DNA from: Rhizobiales bacterium 65-79
GTDB taxonomy: Bacteria > Pseudomonadota > Alphaproteobacteria > Rhizobiales > Rhizobiaceae
Assembly (NCBI GenBank): GCA_001896885.1
Contig: MKRJ01000046.1
Location: 62,001-126,000, forward strand
DNA length: 64,000 nucleotides
Direction: 5' to 3'
The stretch's first letter is position 1; each line of letters begins with the position of its first letter. Both the position numbers and the translations under genes were made by a program. Below, one piece after another: positions 17,579-24,771 of this stretch. Under the pieces are notes generated by a model that saw only the letters and a program-made list of their open reading frames with translations, was not told where the DNA came from and did no database searches.

Positions 17579-18432
17579 GCCGTGGCCAGCGCCACGCCGA
17601 GGCCGGTGATTGCCATCCCGCCGACCTGGAGCATCGTCAGCCGCTCGTCGAAGAGCGCCCATGTCATGATCGCGGTCACGGCCGGGATCAGGTAGAAGAG
17701 CGAGGCGACCTTGGCGACCTCGCCCTCCCGGATCATCAGCATGAGGAGCAGGATCGCGCCGATGGAAAGGACCAGCACGAGCCAGGCGAGCGCGAAGACC
17801 AGTTCGCCGTTCACGACGATGTGCCGGTCCTCGAACAGAAGCGCGCCCGCCAGCATCGGCACGGCGCCGCCCAGATACTGCCAGGTCGTGCCGGTGATCA
17901 GGTCGCTGCCGCCGTGACGCTTCTGCCAGATCGTGCCGAGGCTGATGCCGGTCACCGCGATGACGCAGGCGCAAAGCGTCGCCGCGTTCACACCGCCTCC
18001 GCGCACGCCGATGCCCGGCAGCACCACGATGACCACTCCGACGAAACCGATGGCGATCCCCACCCAGTGCCGGGCGAGGATGCGGTCGCCGAGGAAAGCG
18101 CCGGCGAGGATCGCCGTTATGACCGGCTGCAATCCGGCGATCAGGGCGGAAAGCCCGGCCGGCATGCCGCGGTGGATGGCCCAGAACACACCGCCGAGAT
18201 AGGTCGCCTGCAGCAGGACGCCGGCGACCATCGATGCCATCGCGCCGCGAACCCCCGGCCACTTCGATCCGAGCACGAACGCCAGCGCGACGAACAGCAG
18301 GAAGGCGACCGAAAAGCGCAAGGTCAGGAAGGTGAAAGGCTCGGCCCACGGCATGGCGTAGCGCGCGCCGACGAAGCCCGTCGCCCACAGCACCACGAAG
18401 AGGCCGGGCGCAATTCTGGAAACGATTTTCAT
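17545..18432 (-). CDS. DMT superfamily EamA-type transporter
   Basis: A 295-residue protein with ten predicted membrane segments in two EamA repeats, each ending in a glycine/proline-rich helix (LRFSVAFLLFVALAF and LLLMLMIREGEVAKVASLFYLIPAVTA). EamA proteins usually export amino acids or metabolites; the substrate cannot be assigned. The 3' end overlaps the convergent YihY gene. Confidence 0.88.
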   Translation of the reverse strand: MKIVSRIAPGLFVVLWATGFVGARYAMPWAEPFTFLTLRFSVAFLLFVALAFVLGSKWPGVRGAMASMVAGVLLQATYLGGVFWAIHRGMPAGLSALIAGLQPVITAILAGAFLGDRILARHWVGIAIGFVGVVIVVLPGIGVRGGGVNAATLCACVIAVTGISLGTIWQKRHGGSDLITGTTWQYLGGAVPMLAGALLFEDRHIVVNGELVFALAWLVLVLSIGAILLLMLMIREGEVAKVASLFYLIPAVTAIMTWALFDERLTMLQVGGMAITGLGVALATAQPMMRARASR

Positions 18433-18576
18433 GCCGGCGCTTTCGTTTCGGGTCGCGGAATCGGCGAGCAGACGGCTCTAATGCCGATCAATCCGATAAG
18501 CAAAACGAAACCATTGGGCCATATCCTGCCGCGAAGCGCGGAATGGGTGCGCCGGCGGTTCTCGAAAGGATGAACC

Positions 18577-18864
18577 ATGCTGATGAACCTTGACCCCACC
18601 TGGATGATGATGTCGTTCACGGTCGTCGCCATACTGTCGTTCATTTTCGGAATGGCGCTCGACGGCTTGCTGGGTGCCGAAGGATTCGGCCCGATCGGCA
18701 ATACGGTCGTGGTGACGGCCGGATTCTTTCTCGGCATCTTCGTGGCCAACCTCTATGGCGTCCACTTCTACGATCTGAAGATGGCCGTCGCGACGGGCCT
18801 CGTCGGCGCCTTCGCCTGTCTCGGCGTTCTCGCCGCGATCAAGGCCGGCCTGGCGCGGATGTAA
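18577..18864 (+). CDS. small three-helix membrane protein, unknown
   Basis: A 95-residue hydrophobic protein with three membrane helices (about 10-30, 39-60 and 68-90). The loops are short, with one carrying NLYGVHFYDLK. I do not recognise a family. The start is preceded by GAAAGGATGAACC. It is an isolated plus-strand gene between two minus-strand genes, converging on gluQ with a 14-bp gap. The glycine-spaced helices could allow oligomerisation; that is inference. Confidence 0.7.
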   Translation: MLMNLDPTWMMMSFTVVAILSFIFGMALDGLLGAEGFGPIGNTVVVTAGFFLGIFVANLYGVHFYDLKMAVATGLVGAFACLGVLAAIKAGLARM

Positions 18865-18878
18865 CCCGTCGGCCGGGC

Positions 18879-19754
18879 TTAAAGCCCGACCATCCGCCTT
18901 ATATCGGCCGGCGTTTTCCCCTGCGCGCGGAGAGCCGAAAGCGCGGTGTCGCCGCGGCTTTTCGAGAGCTTGCGGCCGTCTTCGCCGAGCACGAGGTGGT
19001 GGTGATGGTAGCGCGGCGCTGGCAGGCCGAAGAGTTCCTGCAGCAGCCGGTGCACGGCGGTCGCCGGAAAAAGATCGCGCCCGCGCACGACATCCGTGAC
19101 GCCCTGCAGCGCATCGTCGGTCACCACCGAAAGATGGTAGCTCGTCGGCGTCTCCCTGCGCGCGAGCACGACGTCGCCCCACGCGGCCGGATCGGCGCGG
19201 ACGAAACCCGTCTCGCCGGCCGGGCCGCGCCCTTCCTCCTGCCATGAAAGCGGCCGGGCAATCCGGCCAAGCGCACGCGCCATGTCGAGGCGCCAGGCGA
19301 ACGGCGCGCCGCCTTCGATGCGCCTTTTCCTTTCGCGCGCCGAAAGGCGGCGGTCTCGATCCGGATAGAGCGGCGCGCCATCCGGATCGACGGGCCATTT
19401 TTCGCCCGACGATCGTGCCTCCGCGATATGGGCGCGCATCTCGCCGCGGCTCATGAAGGCGGGATAGACGAGTCCCTCGGCGGCCAGGCGGTCGAGATGG
19501 GCCCGGTAGGCGTCCATATGCTCCGACTGGCGGCGGACCGGCTCCTCCCAATCGATGCCGAGCCAGGCGAGGTCTTCCATGATGCCGCGCTCGAATTCGG
19601 CCACGGAGCGCATCGGGTCGATATCCTCGATCCGGAGCAGCAGCCGGCCGCCCGCCTCCCGCGCCAGTTTCTGGTTGAGAAGCGCCGAATAGGCGTGGCC
19701 GAGATGCAGCCGACCGTTCGGGCTGGGCGCGAAACGAAAGACGCGGCTGTTCAT
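18879..19754 (-). CDS. gluQ: glutamyl-Q tRNA(Asp) synthetase
   Basis: Truncated glutamyl-tRNA synthetase paralogue that charges glutamate onto queuosine-34 of tRNA-Asp. The 291 residues have the HIGH-type motif in PSPNGRLHLGHA, RIEDIDP and KMSKS-type KLSKSRG, and no anticodon-binding domain. The Cys zinc ligands of the E. coli enzyme are missing: the equivalent stretch reads YPAFMSRGEM. It diverges from the glycosylase gene over 80 bp. Confidence 0.93.
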   Translation of the reverse strand: MNSRVFRFAPSPNGRLHLGHAYSALLNQKLAREAGGRLLLRIEDIDPMRSVAEFERGIMEDLAWLGIDWEEPVRRQSEHMDAYRAHLDRLAAEGLVYPAFMSRGEMRAHIAEARSSGEKWPVDPDGAPLYPDRDRRLSARERKRRIEGGAPFAWRLDMARALGRIARPLSWQEEGRGPAGETGFVRADPAAWGDVVLARRETPTSYHLSVVTDDALQGVTDVVRGRDLFPATAVHRLLQELFGLPAPRYHHHHLVLGEDGRKLSKSRGDTALSALRAQGKTPADIRRMVGL

Positions 19755-19834
19755 CGATTGCTGACAAAGCGGGTTGGACCGGTCATCGGCGGATTGCTAC
19801 TTTGCCGGCCGGGCGAGGACAAGCCACGGACGCC

Positions 19835-20479
19835 ATGCAGCGCATCGAAACTCTGGAACATATAGGTCAAGGACTCGAGGCGCTGTGCGCAGCCGACCCC
19901 CGGCTCGTCCGCGTGCGAGAGATGGCCAGGGAAGTGCCGCTCCGCCTGTCGGAGCCGGGCTTCCGCAGCCTCGCCTCGATCATCGTCTCGCAGCAGGTCT
20001 CGCGCGCCAGCGCTGCGGCCATCTTCGGCCGGCTGACACGGCTGGTCGACCCGCTCGACCCCGAAAGCGTGCTCGCAGCGGGGGAGAAAACCTTCCGCGA
20101 GGCCGGCCTGTCGCGGCCGAAGCAGCGCACGCTTCTGGCGGTTGCCGGCGCGGTGGCGCATGACGGGCTCGACCTCGACCATCTCTGCCGTCTCGACCCC
20201 GCCGACGCCATGAAAAGCCTGACCGCCGTGCACGGCGTCGGTGCCTGGACGGCGGAAGTCTATCTTCTCTTCGCCGCAGGCCATCCGGACATCTTCCCCG
20301 CGCGCGATGTCGCGCTCCAGACCGCCGTCGGCCATGCGCTCGGCATCGATCCGCGCCCCGCCGAAAAGGCGCTTACAGGCCTCGCCGAACAATGGTCGCC
20401 ATGGCGCGGCGTCGCGGCGCGCCTCTTCTGGGCGTATTACCGCGAGACAAGAGGCCGCGACGCGGCGCCGGTCGCCTAG
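19835..20479 (+). CDS. DNA-3-methyladenine glycosylase II (AlkA-like, HhH-GPD)
   Basis: Base-excision repair glycosylase removing alkylated purines. The 214 residues hold the helix-hairpin-helix LTAVHGVGAWTAEVYLL (129-145) and catalytic Asp158 in FPARDVALQ. It lacks the extra N-terminal domain of E. coli AlkA, so it is the short rhizobial form. ATG 19835 was preferred to an upstream TTG. A hairpin terminator follows 31 bp after the stop. Confidence 0.9.
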   Translation: MQRIETLEHIGQGLEALCAADPRLVRVREMAREVPLRLSEPGFRSLASIIVSQQVSRASAAAIFGRLTRLVDPLDPESVLAAGEKTFREAGLSRPKQRTLLAVAGAVAHDGLDLDHLCRLDPADAMKSLTAVHGVGAWTAEVYLLFAAGHPDIFPARDVALQTAVGHALGIDPRPAEKALTGLAEQWSPWRGVAARLFWAYYRETRGRDAAPVA

Positions 20480-20510
20480 GCGCTCTAACCACCCAAAATG
20501 CATGGCAAAA

Positions 20511-20538
20511 CACGCCGGATTGGCTTTGTGCCGGCGTG
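20511..20538 (+). terminator. hairpin terminator after the glycosylase gene
   Basis: The 8-bp stem CACGCCGG/CCGGCGTG is preceded by CAAAA and followed by CTTTCCC, with a 12-nt loop. It is a weak to moderate intrinsic terminator, because the U-tract is short. Confidence 0.5.
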
Positions 20539-20620
20539 CTTTCCCGCTTCACAAATCTGTCGTCTCGGGCATAGACTATTCGTGCCGATCGGTTCGTGAA
20601 TGATTCCAGGAGGTGAATGC

Positions 20621-21178
20621 GTGACGGTCGCCGTCTCTCCCGATGGCCTGCCTGCCCTGGTGCTGAACGCGGATTACCGCCCGCTCAGCTATTACCCGCT
20701 TTCGCTCTGGTCCTGGCAGGATGCGATCAAGGCGGTGTTCCTGGAGCGCGTCAACATCGTCGCGGAATACGAGCACGCCGTCTCCTCGCCCTCCTTTTCG
20801 ATGAAGCTGCCGAGCGTGGTCAGCCTCAAGAGCTACGTGAAGCCCAGCCGGCATCCGGCCTTCACCCGGTTCAACGTGTTCCTGCGCGACAAATTCCAGT
20901 GCCAGTATTGCGGCAGGCACGAAGACCTCACCTTCGACCACGTTGTCCCACGTCGTTGCGGCGGCGCAACGACGTGGGACAACGTGGTCGCCGCCTGCTC
21001 GCCCTGCAATCTGAGGAAGGGCGGCCACATGCCGGCGGAGGTTAAGATGTGGCCGAGGCAGAAGCCCTACCAGCCGACCGTGCATGATCTGCACAACAAC
21101 GGACGGCTCTTCCCGCCGAACTACCTGCACGAAAGCTGGATGGATTACCTTTACTGGGACGTCGAACTGGAAGCCTGA
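20621..21178 (+). CDS. HNH endonuclease with a palindrome-encoded active site
   Basis: A 185-residue HNH protein with a zinc pair CQYC (C94, C97), catalytic FDHVVPR (H107), TTWDN (N121) and a second pair ACSPC (C126, C129). GTG 20621 was chosen over ATG 20600 because AGGAGGTGAATGC places an ideal ribosome-binding site 6-7 bases before it. This long-conserved rhizobial HNH protein has no known partner and sits alone between unrelated genes, so it is probably a housekeeping nuclease and not part of a mobile element. The DNA from 20935 to 20990, encoding the catalytic loop, is a perfect inverted repeat. Confidence 0.92.
   Translation: MTVAVSPDGLPALVLNADYRPLSYYPLSLWSWQDAIKAVFLERVNIVAEYEHAVSSPSFSMKLPSVVSLKSYVKPSRHPAFTRFNVFLRDKFQCQYCGRHEDLTFDHVVPRRCGGATTWDNVVAACSPCNLRKGGHMPAEVKMWPRQKPYQPTVHDLHNNGRLFPPNYLHESWMDYLYWDVELEA
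20935..20990. repeat. perfect 26-bp inverted repeat inside the HNH coding sequence
   Basis: Arms 20935-20960 and 20965-20990 are exact reverse complements around a 4-nt loop GCGG. They encode D106 to C113 and A116 to V123 of the HNH core. A 56-nt transcript segment could fold into one uninterrupted hairpin. Confidence 0.95.
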
Positions 21179-21202
21179 CGGACAGGCGAACGGCTCTGCG
21201 GT

Positions 21203-21577
21203 TCAGTGAAGGCTGGCGCGCGCCTTGGCGATGGCTTGTGCTTCGTCGGCGGCGACCGCCATCGGATAGGGCGATGATTTCATGCGGGCGGGAAGCGCCT
21301 GCTCCAGCGCCGCATATTCTGTCGGATCTTCGGCCACATAGACGGACAGGCGCACCAACCGGGCCAATTCCGCCCTGCGCGCCTTCGTCCACAGGACCAT
21401 CGGCTTGCCGGCCGGCGGCGCCGGCCGGTTGCGGACATTGGCGATGACAGCGACCGGGCGGTTGGCCGAGAGAAGCGCGTCATACTCCGCGACCCACGCA
21501 TTGCCGTCGGCTTCGGTGGCAAGCGGCCGGTCCGCCATGAGGTGGATTCCCGGTTCGATCTCGCGAAAATAGCTCAT
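21203..21577 (-). CDS. uncharacterised 124-residue protein behind a strong palindrome
   Basis: Soluble alpha/beta protein beginning MSYFREIEPGIHLMADRP. It has a central RPVAVIANVRNRP strand, helical RRAELARLVRLSVYVAEDPTEY and an Ala-rich C-terminal helix. The pattern (strand, helix, short strand VIANV, helix) recalls STAS/SpoIIAA-like folds, but I cannot assign a family. No signal peptide is present. It is monocistronic, and a 37-nt near-perfect palindrome lies 17 bp upstream of its start, suggesting tight regulation. Confidence 0.7.
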   Translation of the reverse strand: MSYFREIEPGIHLMADRPLATEADGNAWVAEYDALLSANRPVAVIANVRNRPAPPAGKPMVLWTKARRAELARLVRLSVYVAEDPTEYAALEQALPARMKSSPYPMAVAADEAQAIAKARASLH

Positions 21578-21593
21578 GGTTGCCCGCCGGTGA

Positions 21594-21630
21594 CGACAAT
21601 AACATGACTATCTTAGTCAAGTTATTGTCG
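21594..21630. promoter_or_regulatory. near-perfect 37-nt AT-rich palindrome, likely operator
   Basis: Outer arms CGACAATAAC/GTTATTGTCG (10 bp) and inner arms TGACTA/TAGTCA (6 bp) are separated by a single A-A mismatch, around a TCT loop. It lies 17 bp before the start of the 124-residue gene and is far more AT-rich than the flanking DNA. The shape fits a dimeric repressor site (MarR/TetR-like, by general form) overlapping a promoter. Confidence 0.6.
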
Positions 21631-21692
21631 CTGTCAAACCCGCTCACAGGTGGGGTCGGACGCATATCCGGGAAATACGCGGTCGTCGCGGA

Positions 21693-22211
21693 TCAGTCGC
21701 ATTTGCGCCGGAAGGCGCTCCACCATGCGATGCCTCCCAGGATCAGGCTGGCGACGGCATTCCAGCCGGCAAAGGAGATGCCGAGGAAGCGGCCCGCCGC
21801 CTCGTCGCAGGAAGGCGGAATGAAGGTGTTGATGGAGTCGAGGATGCCCTTGCCGCCGGTGGACGGCGCCTCGACCGCGCCGCAATCGGTCGGCCCCGGC
21901 CAGAATTTCCATTCCACGCCGGCGTGATAGACGCCCATATAGAGGCTCCAGACCATCAGCGCGCCGCCGATCGCCAGGAGCCCGCGCGTGAGGACGGGCG
22001 GCCAGCGCAAGGCCGCCGAGATCGCCGCCAGCACCATCAGCGGAACCCCGGCATAATAGGGAATGCGCTCCTCCAGGCAGAGCTTGCATGGAATGTAGCC
22101 GCCCAGATACTGGAAACCGAGCGCCGTGCCGACCGTCGCCGCCATGGCGAGCGCGAGGAAGAGCGCGCTGCGGGTTTGCGTCGTGCCGGCGGGAGCGGTG
22201 AGCGAAGTCAT
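21693..22211 (-). CDS. dsbB: disulfide bond formation protein DsbB
   Basis: Inner-membrane quinone reductase that re-oxidises the periplasmic disulfide donor DsbA. The 172 residues have four membrane helices, with the first periplasmic cysteine pair in IPCKLCLEE and the second loop cysteines in PTDCGAV and IPPSCDEA. ATG 22211 was used; the frame continues upstream only as a shadow of the next gene. It lies 32 bp after the YqaA gene on the same strand, a common rhizobial pairing. Confidence 0.92.
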   Translation of the reverse strand: MTSLTAPAGTTQTRSALFLALAMAATVGTALGFQYLGGYIPCKLCLEERIPYYAGVPLMVLAAISAALRWPPVLTRGLLAIGGALMVWSLYMGVYHAGVEWKFWPGPTDCGAVEAPSTGGKGILDSINTFIPPSCDEAAGRFLGISFAGWNAVASLILGGIAWWSAFRRKCD

Positions 22212-22243
22212 TCGGGTCTTCCGTGATGGATCGTGGCGAAGGA

Positions 22244-22831
22244 TCAGTGCAGATATCTGAACGCTATATAAAGCAGAATGACGACGGCCGCCGCCACCCC
22301 GGTGATCACGCCGAGGCGCTTTTCGATGAAGTGCCGGATCGGTTCGCCGTAGCGCTTGAGCAGCCAGGCGAGGAAATAGAAACGCGCGCCACGTGCCACG
22401 ATCGCCGAGACGATGAACAGCCAGATATCCACATGCATGGCGCCCGACAGGATCGTCACCACCTTGATCGGCGGCAGGTGCGCGAGACCTGAGGTAACGA
22501 GCAGGAGCAGGATGGTGGCGGCATCCGCCGAATCGCGCATGGCCTCGAAGGCGTCGAGCTTGCCGTAGAATTCGAGAATCGGCCGGGCAACCGCCTCGAA
22601 GGCGAAATAGCCGAGGAACCAGCCGGCTATGCCGCCGAGCACCGAGGTGGCCGTCGCCACGAACGCATAGCGCCAGGCCCGCTCCGGCCGCGACAGCGTC
22701 ATCGGAATGAAGAGGATGTCGGCCGGGATGAAGAAGATCGAGCTTTCGACGAAGGAGATCAGCGCCAGCCACGCTTCAGCGGCAGGCCGCGCGGAGAGCG
22801 ACATGGTCCAGTCGTAGAGTCTGCGCAACAT
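22244..22831 (-). CDS. YqaA/DedA-like membrane protein
   Basis: A 195-residue polytopic protein of the SNARE-associated (DedA/VTT) superfamily. It carries FVESSIFFIPADILFIPMTL near the N-terminus, a re-entrant GGIAGWFLGYFAFEAV and later LAHLPPIKVVTILSGAM. DedA relatives affect lipid carrier recycling and envelope integrity; YqaA's own substrate is unknown. ATG 22831 begins at the first amphipathic helix. It is co-directional with dsbB. Confidence 0.88.
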   Translation of the reverse strand: MLRRLYDWTMSLSARPAAEAWLALISFVESSIFFIPADILFIPMTLSRPERAWRYAFVATATSVLGGIAGWFLGYFAFEAVARPILEFYGKLDAFEAMRDSADAATILLLLVTSGLAHLPPIKVVTILSGAMHVDIWLFIVSAIVARGARFYFLAWLLKRYGEPIRHFIEKRLGVITGVAAAVVILLYIAFRYLH

Positions 22832-22962
22832 CCCGGTCCCTGGGGCCTGTGAGCGGAACGCCTGTCTAGGGAGATTTGGGCGGAGGCGCAATCATGCCGG
22901 AAGGGTCATATCATCGCGGTGGAGGCTTGCGGCACCTCGCGAAGATCGGCCGGCGGAAACGG

Positions 22963-22990
22963 TTGACGCCGAACCCCTTCACCGTATAGT
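22963..22990 (+). promoter_or_regulatory. sigma-70-type promoter of tRNA-Leu
   Basis: -35 TTGACG at 22963-22968 and -10 TATAGT at 22985-22990, with 16-bp spacing. The -10 ends 35 bp before the mature tRNA 5' end. Both hexamers are close to consensus in an otherwise G+C-rich region. Confidence 0.65.
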
Positions 22991-23025
22991 CCGCCTCCGT
23001 CCCGGGCGCGCTGCCCGGCTTCGAC

Positions 23026-23112
23026 GCGGGTGTGGCGGAACTGGTAGACGCGCCGGACTCAAAATCCGGTTCTGGTGACAGAGTGTCGGTTCGATTCCGA
23101 CCACCCGCACCA
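23026..23112 (+). tRNA. tRNA-Leu (anticodon CAA)
   Basis: An 87-nt class II tRNA with long variable arm. Acceptor arms GCGGGTG and CACCCGC pair perfectly, the discriminator is A and CCA is encoded. The anticodon stem CCGGA/TCCGG (23053-23057, 23065-23069) encloses loop CTCAAAA with anticodon CAA at 23060-23062, which reads UUG. The T-loop GGTTCGATTCC is intact. Confidence 0.97.
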
Positions 23113-23135
23113 TCACGGCAATCGTCGGGAAGCGG

Positions 23136-23948
23136 TCACGCCGACTTCTTCTTCGGCGCCGCCTTTCCCTCTTGCGCCAGGCTCTTCTTCAGGACGTCCA
23201 TCAGGTTGACGACGTTCTCCTTCGGCCTCGGCGCCCCCTTCGGAGGTTTCTTGCCCTTGCGCTTGGCCTCGATCATGGCGATCAGCGCATCCTCGTACGT
23301 ATCCTCGAACTTCGTCGGATCGAATTTGGTCCGCTTCTTGTCCATGATCATCGAGGCGATGTCGGCCATCTCCTTGTCGACCTTAACTTTCCTGAGACTC
23401 TCGAAGGCGGAGGATGCGGCCACCACCTCGTTGTGGTTCCGCAGCGTCGTCATCAGCATTCCCTTGCCTTCGGGCTCGATGAGGACGTGGTGCGTGCGCT
23501 GGTAGAGGACGATGCAGGCCATCGCGGCGGCCTTCTTCCGCGTCAGCGCCTCGCGGATGACGGCGAAGGCCTCGTTCGACGGCGCGTCGGCCGGGATCAG
23601 GTAATAAGGCTTGTCGAAATAGACCGGATCGACCGAGGCCTTGTCGACGAAACCGTCGATATCGAGCGTATGTTCGGTCTGCAGCTTCAGCGCCTTGATC
23701 TCGTCCGGCTCCAGGAGAAGGAATTCGCCCTTGTCGGTCTCGTAGCCCTTCACCTGGTCTTCGCTGTCGACCGTCTTGCCCGTGGCTTCGTCGATATAGG
23801 CGCTCTTGACGGGCTGCCGGTCCTTGCGGTTGAGGATGCGGAAGTGGATCTTCCCGGCCTCGCTCGTCGCGCCGACGAGTTTCACGCCGCAGGTCACGGC
23901 GCCGAGCTTCAGATAACCCTTCCAGACCGCGCGCGGGGCGGAAACCAT
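23136..23948 (-). CDS. ku: Ku protein, non-homologous end joining
   Basis: Homodimeric ring protein that binds DNA double-strand ends and recruits the ligase LigD. The 270 residues show APRAVWKGYLKLGAVTCGVKL at the start, the core FDKPYYLIP and RTHHVLIEPEGKGMLM, and a Lys-rich tail (GKAAPKKKSA) as in DNA-sliding bacterial Kus. ATG 23948 begins at the conserved strand. No ligD is in the window. The gene converges on tRNA-Leu with a 23-bp gap. Confidence 0.94.
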   Translation of the reverse strand: MVSAPRAVWKGYLKLGAVTCGVKLVGATSEAGKIHFRILNRKDRQPVKSAYIDEATGKTVDSEDQVKGYETDKGEFLLLEPDEIKALKLQTEHTLDIDGFVDKASVDPVYFDKPYYLIPADAPSNEAFAVIREALTRKKAAAMACIVLYQRTHHVLIEPEGKGMLMTTLRNHNEVVAASSAFESLRKVKVDKEMADIASMIMDKKRTKFDPTKFEDTYEDALIAMIEAKRKGKKPPKGAPRPKENVVNLMDVLKKSLAQEGKAAPKKKSA

Positions 23949-24010
23949 TTTCGTCTCCCGTAAGGACTGGGAACGAACGGCGGCGGCGATTCGTTCCGGG
24001 AGCGGGTATT

Positions 24011-24124
24011 TCAAATCAGGCCGCGCAGAACCGTCCAGGCAAGCAGGATATAGACGGCGGCGCTTATGGCGACGCCGACGACCGTTCCAAGTTTCTCGGG
24101 AAGACCGTCATTCGCGTCGGACAT
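24011..24124 (-). CDS. 37-residue single-pass membrane mini-protein
   Basis: A short ATG-to-TGA frame upstream of ku on the same strand. It encodes a polar start MSDANDGLPEKLG and a single hydrophobic helix (about 14-35, VVGVAISAAVYILLAWTVL), ending RGLI. Composition and the positive-inside end look like a genuine small membrane protein. Its position 62 bp before ku suggests a leader gene. No homology can be judged at this length. Confidence 0.5.
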   Translation of the reverse strand: MSDANDGLPEKLGTVVGVAISAAVYILLAWTVLRGLI

Positions 24125-24366
24125 CGTCCTGCCTTTCCGCCTGTGGAAGCGGGCATTCTAGCTGCAGTCGAAATCGTGGCAAGGGATGCGTCTTCAGGAG
24201 CGAACATGTCTATTGTGCCCTGCTGTCCAGTCCTCTGCCGCTTCGGCGGTGCATCGCTCATCCCGAAAGATATTGCCCGGCCCGTACGCCGGGCGCATAT
24301 TCATCCTCCATTCATCTATCTTTTATGAGGATCGGCGGCGAGGGGCTTTTAAGAATGGAGGATTCG

Positions 24367-24708
24367 ATGGATCGACGATCATTCCTTACGGGCGTTCTTG
24401 GTTTCGCCGGCGCCGCTGCCGTGATAACGGCCGTCAGGCCTGTCAACGCGTTCGCCGGGGTGCCGAACGCACGCGGCATTCTCGATGCGCTGGAGGCTTC
24501 CCCGACGGAAGTCGCGGACGATGGCGGGCAAGCCGAAGTCGAACTGGTGGATGACCGCAGGGACTACCGGCGGCGGCACCACCATCATCACCATCGCAGA
24601 CGCCACAGAAGGCCTGTCTGGAGGCGTGTATGCCGCCGCTACTGGCACCACGGCCGCTGGCATCGGCGCTGCCGTCGCGAGCGTGTCTGGGTCTGGTACT
24701 ACCTGTAG
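24367..24708 (+). CDS. Tat-exported His/Arg-rich mini-protein
   Basis: A 113-residue protein with a twin-arginine signal MDRRSFLTGVLGFAGAAAV and a likely cleavage near NAFA (about residue 30). An acidic spacer follows, then a very basic tail with a run of six His flanked by Arg and aromatic residues, WHHGRWHRRC and a final VWVWYYL. An ideal GGAGG precedes ATG 24367 by five bases. It may bind metal or anionic polymers in the periplasm; that is inference. I do not recognise a named family. Confidence 0.75.
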   Translation: MDRRSFLTGVLGFAGAAAVITAVRPVNAFAGVPNARGILDALEASPTEVADDGGQAEVELVDDRRDYRRRHHHHHHRRRHRRPVWRRVCRRYWHHGRWHRRCRRERVWVWYYL

Positions 24709-24727
24709 GATCCGCATCCATGGAGAG

Positions 24728-24745
24728 CCCCGGCAACCGCCGGGG
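24728..24745 (+). terminator. terminator between the Tat mini-protein and GNAT genes
   Basis: The 7-bp stem CCCCGGC/GCCGGGG has an AACC tetraloop and is followed by TTCTTGTTC. It lies 19 bp after the mini-protein stop, and could also serve the convergent GNAT gene. Confidence 0.55.
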
Positions 24746-24771
24746 TTCTTGTTCGGGTTACGGCCGTGCCG

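Noticed and set aside
20621-21178. HNH gene as part of a homing or defence element
   Set aside because: No partner genes, no group I intron or phage neighbours, and the gene looks like a chromosomal rhizobial type.
24143-24328. 61-codon open frame upstream of the Tat mini-protein
   Set aside because: No ribosome-binding site, no signal or domain; probably chance.
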